The notes: generated by a model from the sequence alone, not told the origin. Counted from the stretch's first letter, positions 30,169 through 40,394 are shown. The stretch is 64,000 nt of DNA from Spironucleus salmonicida (GCA_000497125.2 CM035316.1:944001-1008000); one strand, 5' to 3'. Made by a program: numbers and translations.

Positions 30169-30792
30169 ATGACATCTCGTATGCGACTCTCTGATTTATA
30201 AACCCATGGTAGTCTTTCTGACAACTCCGCACCACCAACAACACCGCTCCCTGTAAATCCACCATCTTCTATTTATACGCCAGAGACAGAGAAGCTTCGC
30301 CCTTATATATCTAAACATTTGGAGCGTGATCTAGTATAGTTCGATTCTTCTGCAAATCTTCGCATTGATACCAAGAATTTGGCAAACTTGGTGCATAATG
30401 ATACAGAAATGGACACGATCATGATCGAAATGTAGGCAACGGATTAGGAACTCGGAGTCAGGAATGCAAAGCTTCAGTTTTCCAGACTACCGGTGGTAAG
30501 GTTTAATTCGGTATCATAATACTAGCCATAAAGTAAATTTTCCCATGCACTGTCCTAGACAGTAAAAAATACTTAAGTGATGTAGAGACTCAATGACTAG
30601 ATATTTAACATGGCTGGCAGGTCACAATTCACAGGACGGGCAATGAGCCAGGTACGAGCGCGCAGTAAGGAACCTACTAGATCACATTCGCGCAGTCAAG
30701 CCTCAACCACCATCCCGATCCAAGTAAGCAGGGGGCAGAACCTTATGGCCCGGAAGTTCGTGATTGGCGCAAGCGGCGGCAGGTGGATATGA
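30169..30792 (+). CDS. hypothetical protein, 207 aa
   Basis: Begins MTSRMRLSDLQTHGSLSDNS, then a Pro-rich stretch (APPTTPLPVNPPSSIYTPE), a helical central part with TAR glutamines (NLANLVHNDTEMDTIMIEMQ) and a basic Arg/Ser-rich C-terminus (SRSQASTTIPIQVSRGQN). No membrane segment. The Pro-rich start and basic end suggest a cytoskeletal or RNA-binding adaptor, but nothing specific is recognised. Composition shifts from AT-rich at the start to GC-rich in the last 60 codons. Left-arm copy at 24046-24669. Confidence 0.65.
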
Positions 30793-30917
30793 CACCAATT
30801 TGTTGGGTAGCCTGCACAGCTGGAGTGTGGCGGGCTTCATTACCGTGTCGAAACTACCGTTGACCGTGGCCTCTGTGCCGCTGTGATTGCAATGCAGGTT
30901 TCGGCTAGGACTCATAC

Positions 30918-31265
30918 TCACCCGCCTCCAGTCACTTGCACTGGTCTGTGGACCTGTAGGCCGCCCAATCCTGCAGGGCAGCATATATTCACCAGGTAGT
31001 CGCGTAGCTGCGTCTGCTGTGGCCTGCACACAGGGCCTACTAGTGACGTAGGACCTGCAGCCGACTTCCAAATGCCGTATTGCGCAGGTGCAGTTCCGCA
31101 GTGCAACACACCCAGGCACGAAGCCGCCGTGATTGGCCACTTGCCGCACGCGCCTTTCCGGTCCTGGAAGCTCGCTTCCGGATGGCGCTCGGCGGAGTTT
31201 TGCTCCGGCGCACCACCCGAAGCGAGGGCTGCGCATGCACGCTGTGGAAGGCCGGCGCGCGGCAT
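30918..31265 (-). CDS. doubtful GC-rich frame, 115 aa
   Basis: In a GC-rich block of about 500 bp where several frames of both strands are open. This frame has the most gene-like codons (RKGACGKWPITAASCLGVLH) and could continue upstream past its ATG to the arm edge (LAQRNVGRMPRAG), suggesting a gene cut by the repeat boundary. It ends at GGCGGGTGAGTATG, which also looks like a splice donor. A 177-aa frame in another phase (30703-31236) is an alternative. No family recognised. Confidence 0.25.
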   Translation of the reverse strand: MPRAGLPQRACAALASGGAPEQNSAERHPEASFQDRKGACGKWPITAASCLGVLHCGTAPAQYGIWKSAAGPTSLVGPVCRPQQTQLRDYLVNICCPAGLGGLQVHRPVQVTGGG

Positions 31266-31404
31266 CCGGCCAACGTTACGCTGGGCGAGAGTATATTTAG
31301 ATCTGATAGGAATATATAAATTTTACGCTAAAAGTGGAACAAATATTATTAACAGAATTTACTTTTAATAATTTTAATTTTTGGTGAGGATACAGTTTAA
31401 AAAA

Positions 31405-31728
31405 ATGGTTAATGATATTTTTTCTGAGTTTACTATAAATAATGATGTTTATTGTGAATTTTCTAATAGCAAAATAATGGTTCTAGGAAATTTTATTGAT
31501 CATTTATAACCATAAATATGCAGAAACTTAATCAGCATGTTTTCTTATAAAGCAGAAAAGCAAAAAGACTTACTATATATTTACATATATTAACTAAATA
31601 GAATAAAATTGTTAAGTTGTATTCGACTTAGATTATTAAGTACTAAAATTATCATTATTTCAAGTAGTAAAATAATATCACAATTATATATAAATTCAAA
31701 ATTTATTGAATATCGAGTATAATTATGA
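31405..31728 (+). CDS. hypothetical protein, 107 aa
   Basis: Begins MVNDIFSEFTINNDVYCEFS; a globular-looking N-terminal half with VLGNFIDHLQ and a more AT-rich, Ile/Ser-rich second half. Ends TGA 68 bp before the direct-repeat copy. TAR read as Gln at four positions. No family recognised; the second half may be chance open frame. Confidence 0.35.
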
Positions 31729-31796
31729 ACAAATCATAAAAATATTATAAGTTATTTATTTAATATTAATTAAAAGTCAAACTATGGTACATTAAA

Positions 31797-32096
31797 ATGG
31801 GAGCAGTCGGAAGTTTGATATCTAGTGCGGACACGTACCTGCTGAGCCAAGTGGACGAGGTGGAGTAACTTGATAACATCCTTCCTAAGCCAACCACCGC
31901 CAATTTGAAGATAGCGAAGAACCAAACCTTCCCACCATTCGCTTAATCGTAACAGCCATTGTAAAACATGTCCTCCAACAAGCTCATATGCAGCAACAGC
32001 CTGTCCTTCATGACAGAGCACTTCCTGCTCAGCTCCCAGGCGTCGCAGATGTTCAGCATGGTAGACGAGCCGCTGAAGGAGCTGTACGTCGACTGA
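31797..32096 (+). CDS. small Met-Gly lipid-anchor family protein, 99 aa (second copy)
   Basis: Copy of 14336-14635, described there. Differences include TCG-CAG-CAG to TCG-TAA-CAG, a synonymous Gln change only under the TAR=Gln code, which supports both the code and coding status. Confidence 0.65.
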
Positions 32097-32297
32097 AGTG
32101 GGGTAATGAGTTTATTTTGGTTTCTTTTTTATACTTACTATAAAGATAGGTAACCAACAAATTTAATCGGATCCGCAGACCTTCCGAAATGCGACTGACG
32201 CACCTCCCATAGGCCAACGGCCATCATGCGGCCCAGGCGATTGGAAAGTTCTGCATATGGCTTAACCACTCTGGCGGCTGACCACGCACAGGGCAGC

Positions 32298-32624
32298 ATG
32301 GGAATTTCATGCAGCGGCGTGAAGAGCTTCTTTACCGTCGCCTGCGCCTTCCGCTACCATTCCACCGCTCTCGGAAACGTGGAGTAGCGCGTGCAAAACT
32401 TCCGCCCTCCCAATGCCCTACCTGCCCAGCAAGCGTATCCCTGCTCGGCGTTACTGAGCGGGACCGCCGCGAGATCAGATGCTCAAAGCAAAATTTCACA
32501 AACCCTACGCGCATACTAATGCTATCTCCCATTCCCGAACTCCGGAGATGGACACCTTGGTATCTATTTGGAACATAATACATGGCGAGTTTCATCGCGA
32601 TTGCTAGCTGGCCCAGTGTAGTGA
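32298..32624 (+). CDS. small Met-Gly protein, 108 aa (second copy)
   Basis: Copy of 14837-15163, described there; open to the same TAG TGA. Confidence 0.35.
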
Positions 32625-32705
32625 GCGAAGTATTGGTAGGGCTTCCACGTTTTTAAATCAGCATACTATTATTTCAAAACAAGCTTCCTGAGGCTTGTCT
32701 GGCGA

Positions 32706-32759
32706 ATGGGAAAACAACGGTCAAGACAACACGGCCATAATAGTATTACTATGACAGAA
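32706..32759 (+). pseudogene. 5' fragment of the 90-aa Met-Gly gene
   Basis: Only the first 18 codons of the gene at 15245 are included in the copied segment; downstream sequence is unrelated, although the frame stays open for a further stretch of AT-rich DNA. Confidence 0.5.
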
Positions 32760-33495
32760 GTACAGTATACAATTCTTGTAGTTGGATGTATTCATCTGAA
32801 AATATAAACTGCTATACCATAAATGACTAGCTTTATTAAATTTTAACATCAAGCTAATAAAATGAAAATACTTCTAAAAACAAAGACTTTGAATTAAAAT
32901 ATCAATTTTCAGTATATACGTTATGATATCATAATAATTTAATAAAATAGTCTAATTCTTTATATTTTTATTGTTAATAATATTTATAGCTAAGCTTTAC
33001 TTCCATAAAAATTTACATAAAAAGTTAATCAAACTTTATAGTGATAAAATTATTATGAAAAATTTGTGAATATCAATGGAGTTGTATAATTAATATATGA
33101 AATTGAAAAGTATCTCAATAAATTTAATCTCATGTCAAATATATTCATAATTGGCTTCTAATTTACTGTTATCTGTATTAATTTTAAATTTAAAGATAAA
33201 TTAAAAGCTAAACATCTAATAACAGTTGTAAAAATATTGATATCATCTTTTAGCAAACATAAATTTATGGTTAAAATTATAATAGGTTTATTAATATATA
33301 ATAATATATTATATATTACTAATTTATATTTTAAAGTCATGAATCAATGTAACGCATTAAAGTGTCATGACTCCTTAATAAGACGAAATTCTATAATGAT
33401 ACGAAAAATTTGAAGATATGAATAATTCCGATTATGAGTTCTTACAGTATTATATAGAAATTTATAATAATATTTTTTCACTTCGAACTATACAA
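32760..33495. other. AT-rich intergenic region
   Basis: No convincing gene. A 24-codon frame at about 33340 (MNQCNALKCHDSLIRRNSIM) was seen but is too short to support. AATATATAATAATATATTATATATTAC at about 33292-33318 is another TATATAATA tract. Confidence 0.35.
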
Positions 33496-34005
33496 ATGGA
33501 CACGTATGTACCTTCTTACCCTTAGGTTGATATAAAGACAACATGTGTTTAGTTTGAAAGCAAGGTACCTGATACGATTTTTGATTTCGACAAATACTTT
33601 ATATCGTTTACCTCTAATGATTAGATTGGCCCACATTTTTAGATCTGCTCAATTCACTTTGAGGTACTTAACAGGATTCCTTGTGACGACACTGCTGGTT
33701 TTACTATGCCAGGAGTGTATTTTACCGGAAGTGGTAACCATATGTTGGATCTTACCACTGCTACTCTCTATAAGAGAAATCCTAAGGCTGACTTTTAAAG
33801 CATTTGGGAGTTCGTCCGCACTAACACTAAGGATGGAACCTACATCAACGAAGTCTAGAAAGTGGTATTCGATGAATACGAATGCGACTACGAACAATGG
33901 ACCAAAAGAATGAACGAGTACTACCATAAGGAAGATAAAGACCTGGTCCACTACAACGTGGACTCCCTCTGTAAGGTTTAAATCGACAACGGTGACTTGG
34001 AGTGA
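33496..34005 (+). CDS. hypothetical protein, 169 aa
   Basis: Begins MDTYVPSYPQVDIKTTCVQF. Compact alpha/beta composition: FDFDKYFISFTSNDQIGPHF, VYFTGSGNHMLDLTTATLYK, then an acidic, Lys/Tyr-rich helical end (YEQWTKRMNEYYHKEDKDL). No signal peptide or membrane segment. Codons become richer in C at third positions toward the 3' end. Seven TAR codons are read as Gln. Convergent with Rrp8, 353 bp between stops. No family recognised. Confidence 0.65.
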
Positions 34006-34358
34006 TGAATCTTTGCCTGGAGCTGCCCGCAAACCGTCAATTTCCTTTCCTTTCAAATGGCCACAATCCTACACCCTAAATATCATATATCTCTGTTCTA
34101 CTCACGCTTGTCCTCCTAACACTCTATTTCACCATTTCTTCACTTCTCTATTTCCAACTGATATATCATAAATTTTCACTCCACATTCCTCTTTTCCCCA
34201 TCTATTTGTGCACAGCACCCCTTATATTCCATATTCCCCATTTCTCTTCAGAATTATTCAATTCACTCCCATTAAATCTCCCATTTTCATCCCCCAAATT
34301 CATCACAACTGATATAACAACTGATATAACGTTTTTTTCACTCCCACTAATTCCGCCC
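34006..34358. other. pyrimidine-rich intergenic region with 12-mer copies
   Basis: Convergent 3' region. The plus strand is pyrimidine-rich (TCCCCATTTCTCTTC). Three copies of the AACTGATATA(A/T)C element are present: about 34158, 34307 and 34319, the last two in tandem. Confidence 0.55.
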
Positions 34359-35084
34359 TCACCGCCGCTTGTAAACGCACGGCCGCAAGCGCACCAGCAC
34401 GCGCCCACTGCCCTCCCCCGCTGCGCCCTTCTCGTAGCAGCTTACGTGGAAGTAGTTGTAGTCGCAGCGGTAGAAACAGCGAAATCCGACGCTTTCCACT
34501 CCTTTTACGAACTGATCCAACGGCGAGCGGGAGCCGACCTCCGCGACCCACAACTCGCCCGAATCGCTCAGGACGCGGAAGGCCTCGCTGAGCATTTTCG
34601 CCGGTTCGCCCATCAGCGAAAGCGAGAAAATGCAGACGTCGGCGGCCCCGGCGGCCGCCGGGAGATTCGTGGCGTCAGCCACTTCCACGAAAGGGGCAGT
34701 TTCCGGCACCTGCAAATCGAAGGAGCGAAAAGTCAAATTTGAATTCAATTTTTGCAATTTTGCGTCGCCGCAGCCGATGTCGAAAATCGTCAAATTCGCA
34801 AAATTCGTCTTTTTTGTCAGAATTTTATTTGTCGAAATTTGCGCGTTTTGGGGGTTTTGCAGGCAGTCGGCAAAGAGGTCCACGGGGTTCAGCTGCCACG
34901 ACGTCGTTTGGAGCCTGAAGCCCTCGTGGTACTGCGCGAACAATTACGGGTTTTCCTGAAACGCCGTTAGGGAGGCGGCGGTAGGCTGCGTGTAGAGCTG
35001 CTCGTTCAGCAGTCGAAATTTGGCAGATTTGACCTTTTCGGAGGCCGAAAGCTTCGTGGAAAAGCTCTTTTTATGGTTCTTCAT
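34359..35084 (-). CDS. Rrp8-like rRNA methyltransferase
   Basis: 241 aa. After a Lys-rich N-terminus, LFAQYHEGFRLQTTSWQLNP (about 48-67) matches the conserved 'Y-H-x-G-F-x-x-Q-x-x-x-W-P-x-x-P' block of Rrp8. Then FDIGCGDAKLQ (about 101) is the SAM-binding loop, ADVCIFSLSLMGEPAKMLSE the family motif IV region, and LWVAEVGSRSPLDQFVKGVE the following strand. Rrp8 makes the m1A of the large-subunit rRNA in the nucleolus. Length is shorter than yeast Rrp8 (392 aa) because the N-terminal tail is reduced, as in other protists. The start lies just after CTTCCACTCCTTTT. Confidence 0.9.
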
Positions 35085-35164
35085 TTAAAAGGAGTGGAAG
35101 AAATTAGTATTATTAAGTATATAATAATGAATAATTATATGAAAAAATTTCCACTCCTTTTATA
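35085..35164 (-). promoter_or_regulatory. Rrp8 upstream region: TTCCACTCCTTTT element and TATATAATA tract
   Basis: Reading toward the ATG at 35084: a TATTATATACTTAATA tract, then CTTCCACTCCTTTTAAATG. The same two elements in the same order precede PheRS alpha. A second AAAAGGAGTGGAAA copy lies at 35148-35161. Confidence 0.5.
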
Positions 35165-35329
35165 CGAACATCTTAAGGTCTGCGATTTTGCGGGGCGGAC
35201 TTAGTCATTGTTCTAGCACGGCTCATTATGAATAGATTATCCAGGTTATCGTTCTGATAGCATGGTTTTTTAGTGTAATGAAAAAGTTCTCAAATATTTT
35301 TATTTCATTTCGCGGCCGTAAAAGCTCAG

Positions 35330-35512
35330 TCACCAGGCGATCTCCAGCTCCTTTTCCAAGCAATTTCTCTTCTGGTAAATTCTTCTGCGGATGCCATAAT
35401 TCAGTTCGTTTACGATTTCAAGCTTTCGGTCGCTAAATCGCTCAAATCTCACTGTATGTTTCAGCTGCGGATTGCCGTCCCAAGACGTATGCGCCAAATG
35501 GTAATCCGTCAT
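35330..35512 (-). CDS. small hypothetical protein, 60 aa
   Basis: MTDYHLAHTSWDGNPQLKHT at the start, then a basic helical half (RKLEIVNELNYGIRRRIYQK) and an end LEIAW. Uninterrupted and without TAR codons, with intermediate composition. Size and charge suggest a small conserved eukaryotic protein but I do not recognise it. Confidence 0.5.
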   Translation of the reverse strand: MTDYHLAHTSWDGNPQLKHTVRFERFSDRKLEIVNELNYGIRRRIYQKRNCLEKELEIAW

Positions 35513-35843
35513 TTTAAATTACGATTTCTGGAGGTTATTGATTTGAATGGCCAGGAAATTGCATATTAAAGTGATTTAATTTTATGACTTAAAAATTAGA
35601 CAATCAGTTTTTAGCGTATTATGAGATATTTGTGCAGTTTTAAAAAACATTTAAGCTAAGTTGTTATTAGCGATATATAACATAATGAGGGTAAAAATCG
35701 GTAGACACGAAAATTGGTACTAAATTTTATATCAGTATTATACGATAATTTAACATAAATTCGAGAAAATGATGAGTACAGCCTGCGTGCAAAAAGTATT
35801 TCTGGGGTTAAAATAATTTTACAGCTATCAAAAACTAGGGTAG
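35513..35843. other. intergenic region
   Basis: AT-rich, no supported gene between the PP2C stop and the 60-aa gene. Confidence 0.4.
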
Positions 35844-36860
35844 TCATTATAATAATCCCATAATATCATCTTCAGCCTCAATTATGTCATCTACTTGTAA
35901 GTCACTGAAGCTAAGGACGAATTCTTCAATCGAGAATTTCTCATTTCTCACAATTTCGTGCAAATTACCTTTCTTAACCCCAGTTCTAAGTTCTCTCGCA
36001 CTTTTATGTGAGCTTCGAATAAATGCACGCCCTTTGTCTTATATCTCCTCTTCAAATTCCTAAACTTTTTGGATGAAAACTTGGCAGCTCAAATGAAATT
36101 TGGTTTACCATTTTTATTCATCGAAAATTTTACATCTTACTATTAAAACTGCTGTGCAGTCATCTTAAGCGTCGACAAGTCTCAGTTAGGCTCTTGCCGC
36201 TTGCCGGACTAATTCTCTACATGCAATGTAAGGGTTATTTAGGTTTCTATTAGCAATTTACTACATCTCTTTATCTTCTAAAACGCTCCATATCCCATCA
36301 GAAACTATTAACGCAAACTCAAAAGTTGGTGGGGATTCGTAGAATTCTGCAGAGTTATCAAGATATTTTTTAGCTACTTTGTCTCCAAATGATCTAGAGT
36401 TTGCAAACACCCATGGAGATACGTAAAGAAGATTATTCTTCACGATTCCACCTTTCTATATCAATTTTTACTTATCATTTTCTACAGAATGATCGTTTGT
36501 AATTAAATTAAAGTTTCCATTCCTTTGATAGTAAATACGTGAATCACCTAAATTAAAAGCTATAGCGGAATTCTAATCAATATAAATACTAGCAATCGTA
36601 GACCCTGACATATCAGTTGTAGTACTATTAAATTCATCATCAAGCTACTTTATTTTTGCGGCTATAGTAGCTGTGTTCTTAACTGCTAGATCTTATTTTA
36701 TTTTATTGTATAGTTTTTACTTTAGAAATAGAGCCGCATTATCCGATTAACCATGACCATCAAAAACTGATGCAAATACTGGATAGTTTTGATTTACATA
36801 AAAGTGATCTTGGTTGGCTGAGAATTACTGCGAGAATTGACCAACCTTAAACGGATTCAT
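35844..36860 (-). CDS. PP2C-type protein phosphatase (PPM family)
   Basis: 338 aa. PPM motifs in order: PVFASVFDGHGQSDNAALFL (about 27-46) with metal-binding Asp-Gly; MSGSTIASIYID; AFNLGDSRIYYQ; TNDHSVENDK; SRSFGDKVAKK; FALIVSDGIWSVLEDKE with metal-binding Asp-Gly; DDCTAVLIVRCK near 270 supplying the last Asp. A Mn/Mg-dependent Ser/Thr phosphatase. The tail after the catalytic domain (about 60 aa) is basic then acidic and may regulate it. About 17 TAR codons fall at variable positions, and the frame ends TAA TGA. The usual Gly-Gly before the third metal site is kept as QKGGIVKN. Confidence 0.92.
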
Positions 36861-37196
36861 TATACTTTGATAAACTAATCCAGTGTTATTTTAATATAGT
36901 ATTTATATCTATATTTTAAAAAATAATATTTTGTAGAAACCAAACTAACAAAATCTTCCATCGTAACCCAGAATTTATATATATATAAGTCATCGAAACG
37001 AAAAATTAACCGCGAAGTTTAAGCTATTAGTATACTATTCTACCGAAAATTAAGTCAGTTTTACTATATTAGGTTTATATCTTTTTAACACAGATTTTAC
37101 GAAACGATAACCGCTCTTCCAGTTTCTATACAATAATATCGCGCCAGTACTCAATCAGAAATGTAAATCCCACACCTGTCGATCATATCAGTGCCA
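36861..37196. other. divergent intergenic region
   Basis: AT-rich between PP2C (minus) and the next gene (plus); contains TATATATATAAG at about 36978 and ATACAATAATATCGCG at 37129. No gene. Confidence 0.4.
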
Positions 37197-37670
37197 ATGG
37201 ACACAGATAGCTCATTTTTTGAATCATTCTGCGACAGCACGCGCCAGAATTCTGTGTTAGTCGACTCGCAGCCGGGTCTCGCGAGCACGAAGACCGATTC
37301 CAACTGGCAGAACCACCGCGACCAGTGCGGGCTGGAAATACACCAATGTGCTGGGCGTATTATCGACATAATTGTCCAGCTAGTCCAGAAGTACGAGGGT
37401 CAGCTGAAGCTGCATGACTGCAAATTCCGGAAGCTTAACGCGGTGCAGCAACTGTTCTACAGAATCACCAACCAGCTCCAAATTGTGCCCTGCGTTGACT
37501 TTCTGATATCTTTGATTCAGAAAACACTCAGTCCCATTTAGTTTGCAATGAAGATGGCCCGATCTCAGATTTACCCCTTTTAAGAGATACTGCTTAAGAA
37601 TGTATTCGAGGAAGCATAAACACTATTATAGAAAGCTGAAAAATATATTACGCACACTTTCTACGAGTGA
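37197..37670 (+). CDS. hypothetical helical protein, 157 aa
   Basis: MDTDSSFFESFCDSTRQNSV start, then after residue 50 an all-helical domain (CAGRIIDIIVQLVQKYEGQL; LNAVQQLFYRITNQLQIVPC; PFQEILLKNVFEEAQTLLQ) ending HTFYE. Gln-rich helices of this kind occur in cyclin-like and Mediator subunits, but no diagnostic motif is visible. An in-phase ATG at 37161 would add 12 residues. Five TAR codons lie in the last third. No family recognised. Confidence 0.6.
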
Positions 37671-37720
37671 GCTAAACTTATATAAAACTATATATTATCA
37701 TGATTATACAAAATTAAAAG

Positions 37721-38134
37721 ATGCCTGTCGAGTCAGTGAACGCCAGGTATGCATTTCGTAGTAGGTAGATTATCCAAACTAGGTAGTTTTCATAAAATAA
37801 TTCATAAGTGACGTTGAAGCCTGTTGTCCATGTATATCCTAAGCTACATATATAAATGACCTAGAAACCGATATCTATTGATTATTTAGGTTACTTAAAT
37901 AAATTTAGGACAGATTTCACCAAATTTAATGAATTAATTAAGATAACTCCCTCAAAACCAGCTAAGAGAGTCACTATTCCAATGCCAATCGCTTAATGTA
38001 GGTAACCGATAATAGAAAATTAAAAACCAACTAAAAGAAATATTCCGCAAAAGTAAGTGAATAAATAAGCCGATAGGCCTACAGTAACTCAAAAATTACA
38101 GACTATGGATCTAGACGATATCTTATTCCTATGA
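37721..38134 (+). CDS. hypothetical basic protein, 137 aa
   Basis: Starts MPVESVNARYAFRSRQIIQT; low-complexity basic protein with repeated Lys-Pro pairs (KPAKRVTIPMPIAQCRQP; ENQKPTKRNIPQKQ) and a short acidic/hydrophobic end (MDLDDILFL) resembling a docking peptide. Seventeen TAR codons are read as Gln. Probably disordered. 50 bp downstream of the 157-aa gene on the same strand. No family recognised. Confidence 0.5.
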
Positions 38135-38236
38135 TTTTTGATCAAGTTTGCTGAACTTCAAAATAAGAATTTTAATAAAAAGTCACTAAGGTTTACAACC
38201 AACATCCTGTAATGCATTATTTATTATTAGCATTAT

Positions 38237-38482
38237 TCATTGACTTATTTTTTGTTGCTATTTAAATCGCATTATCCTATTGATTACAAATCGATCTCTT
38301 GGTTTGTCTTAATATATCATTTACTCAAAATCAGTTAATTGATTAGGTATAGGATGTATCTTACTTATATTATTCTATTTACGACCATTGTCTATTCTCT
38401 GTACTATTCGAAGCTTTGAGGATTTTAACCTTGGAATGCTTTCTAGTGGTTTGGGAACCTTTAAGTCATATTTATCCGGCAT
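38237..38482 (-). CDS. small basic protein, 81 aa
   Basis: MPDKYDLKVPKPLESIPRLK start; basic with several Lys/Arg clusters and a C-terminal helix RDRFVINRIMRFKQQQKISQ. Comparable in size and charge to the 80-aa RHEH proteins at 41476 and 53981 but without their ending. Convergent with the previous gene. Not recognised. Confidence 0.45.
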
Positions 38483-39015
38483 TTTTTGTATTAATATGAA
38501 AAAAGTCTGATACTTATAAATTTAACTGAATAATTAGGGTTTATTTTTACTGCTAATATGCTTCAACTTTATTAGTTATTACGTTACTAATGTTAAAAGA
38601 ATCTTAAAAATTTACAATACAAAATAAATGATATTTAAGATTGAAAATTTTAAAAAATTAACTTAAACAGGTTCGATATCAATACTATATAAGGTATATA
38701 TGGAATAGTTATTTTATAGTAAATTAAAATATAAGAATAAGGAATCATTTGTTTCTGGTTTGTAAAACCAATTTACACGTATCAGTAATTTGTAACTTTA
38801 AAGATCATTGCTTCAATAAAATAATTTTATATAACTTATGCTTGATTGCCTTCACTATACACGCTAATTTTTCAATGAATTACATAAATCATAAGCCAAA
38901 ATCGAATTGTAACCGACGTTAACTGGCAAATTGACAGTTAAAATATTGTAAATTTCTAAAAATCTGAAGGCCAAACGTCGCAAGGTAAATATTTAAAAGT
39001 GACTCAAACTTACGA
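38483..39015. other. AT-rich intergenic region
   Basis: No coding frame on either strand stands out. Confidence 0.4.
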
Positions 39016-39168
39016 TCACATACATTTATAAACTTGGGGATTAATAACCCTCTTTTTGTACAAAACTTAATGGCTCGAATCATGTTAGCACTGAACAGCA
39101 GTGTCCACTTAAAGGTATGTGTCTCTGCCGCAAATGGAGCAAATATATGCAACAGTATCTCTGTTCAT
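39016..39168 (-). CDS. RNA polymerase subunit Rpb12 (RPABC4)
   Basis: 50 aa, the normal short length for this shared subunit of RNA polymerases I, II and III. VAYICSICGRDTYLQ gives the first zinc pair (C-x2-C, about residues 10 and 13), and TAVQCQHDSSHQVLYKKR the second half with the conserved L-Y-K-K-R. The second zinc pair normally reads C-x2-C; here only one Cys (27) is present, with His29 and His32 nearby that could supply the fourth ligand. Two TAA codons are read as Gln. Confidence 0.85.
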
Positions 39169-39256
39169 TTTAGCTGAAGTGAAAAATCAATAAATGTAAT
39201 ATTATATTATAATAATTATATTTACCTATTTATATGTCTACTTTGAATAAAGTAGA

Positions 39257-39511
39257 ATGAAACAATAAAATGAAATTTTGAAAACACTAACGCGGTCTAA
39301 CTCTTCCAACTAGCCTCGAAAACTAATTAAACTACCAAAAAATTTAATCAGGAAACAAAATACATTTCTATATTACAGCAGATACCAGCCATAATCAAAA
39401 CTCAATTTAAATTCGATCAATCAGCCTTAAAATAGTATTCTGTAAGATATTAATCTTCTTCCCCCCAGCTTATTCACTCCCTACTATCAAGAAAACTAAG
39501 TCTTCCTATGA
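39257..39511 (+). CDS. small hypothetical protein, 84 aa
   Basis: MKQQNEILKTLTRSNSSNQP start; basic, Ser/Pro/Gln-rich, with LYYSRYQPQSKLNLNSINQP and an end PPSLFTPYYQENQVFL. Likely disordered. Seven TAR codons are read as Gln. Divergent from Rpb12 across 88 bp. A second frame overlaps its TGA by ATGA but looks non-coding. Not recognised. Confidence 0.45.
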
Positions 39512-40034
39512 TCTTTATATCTCAGCTGAGCTCACATTGCACGATATTTAATTCAATACCGCTATAGCTAAAATTGCTAATAATTGACTTAAAAACGCTT
39601 AAAAACACTAACTTACAAAAATACTAAATATTATTTTTATCACATAATATTCACTTATACGCAACATGTAAAAACCGATATATTGCCCCAAATTACCCCA
39701 AATTGCCCCAAATTAACCCCTGTAAGTTATTGGCGATTTTGACGAAAACGCCCACCTGAATCGCACCCTTTACCGCTACCAAAAAACGCATTCACATTTA
39801 AAATTTAAAAAATTTAAAATAAAAAATAAAATAAAAATTTAAAAAATAAAATAAAAATAAAAATTTAAAATAAAAAATAAAAATTTAAAATTTAAAATTT
39901 AAAATAAAAAATTTAAAAAATTTAAAATAAAAAATAAAAATAAATTTAAAATAAAAAAACCCAAAAACTTAAAATCCATTAAACGCAAATCGCCCTAGAA
40001 TACCGCGAAACCCAAATCACAAATCACGCCCAAA
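39512..40034. repeat. low-complexity intergenic region
   Basis: Contains three tandem units of CCCCAAATT(A/G) at about 39684-39720 and a 160-bp A/T block at about 39795-39957 made of AAATTTAAAATAAAAAATAAA-type words on one strand. No gene. Confidence 0.7.
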
Positions 40035-40394
40035 ATGCGCCGGGCGAGGTGGAGCCAATTTGAGGTGCAGCGGCTGCAGGAACTCGTGCAGCAGCAGGCG
40101 CAGCTCAGCCCGTTCAACATCGACTGGCTGACGGTCGCCAGGGCGATAGCGTCGAAGTCGCCCGCGCAGTGCCGCGTCCGGTACCACAACAAGACGAAAT
40201 TCGAGAAAGACGCGCCGGGCGGTGCGCGGTGCGAGTGGAAGCAGGGGGACGGCCTAATCGTCATTTAGATGGCGTAAGAAACCGCCAAAAACTGGCAGCT
40301 GATCGCGCGAACACTCAACCGCACCGCCAGCCAGGTCAAAAACCACTACTACTTCATGATGCGGGGGGTGAACAAAATGGTGCGTTCGGAGTGA
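40035..40394 (+). CDS. small Myb/SANT-domain protein, 119 aa
   Basis: Two Myb-type repeats fill the protein: RARWSQFEVQRLQELVQQQA ... WLTVARAIASKSPAQCRVRYHN (repeat 1) and WKQGDGLIVIQMAQETAKNW ... IARTLNRTASQVKNHYYFMM (repeat 2). The spaced aromatic residues and the recognition-helix pattern 'S-x-x-Q-C-x-x-R-Y' are typical of R2R3 DNA-binding proteins. Likely a nuclear transcription factor. Two TAR codons are read as Gln. Convergent with a second Myb-like gene 44 bp away. Confidence 0.8.

Larger units (their letters stand above)
27740..31297. repeat. inverted repeat 2, right arm
   Basis: Reverse complement of 23541-27098, 3558 bp, apparently identical. Outer edge at AGTATATTT (31297), after which the flanks are unrelated. 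Confidence 0.95.
31795..32759 (+). repeat. direct copy of 14334-15298
   Basis: Offset +17461 throughout, a handful of substitutions. It contains the spacer of inverted repeat 1 together with the inner 370 bp of the right arm, so this segment has been copied as a unit. Flanks are unrelated AT-rich DNA. Confidence 0.9.
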
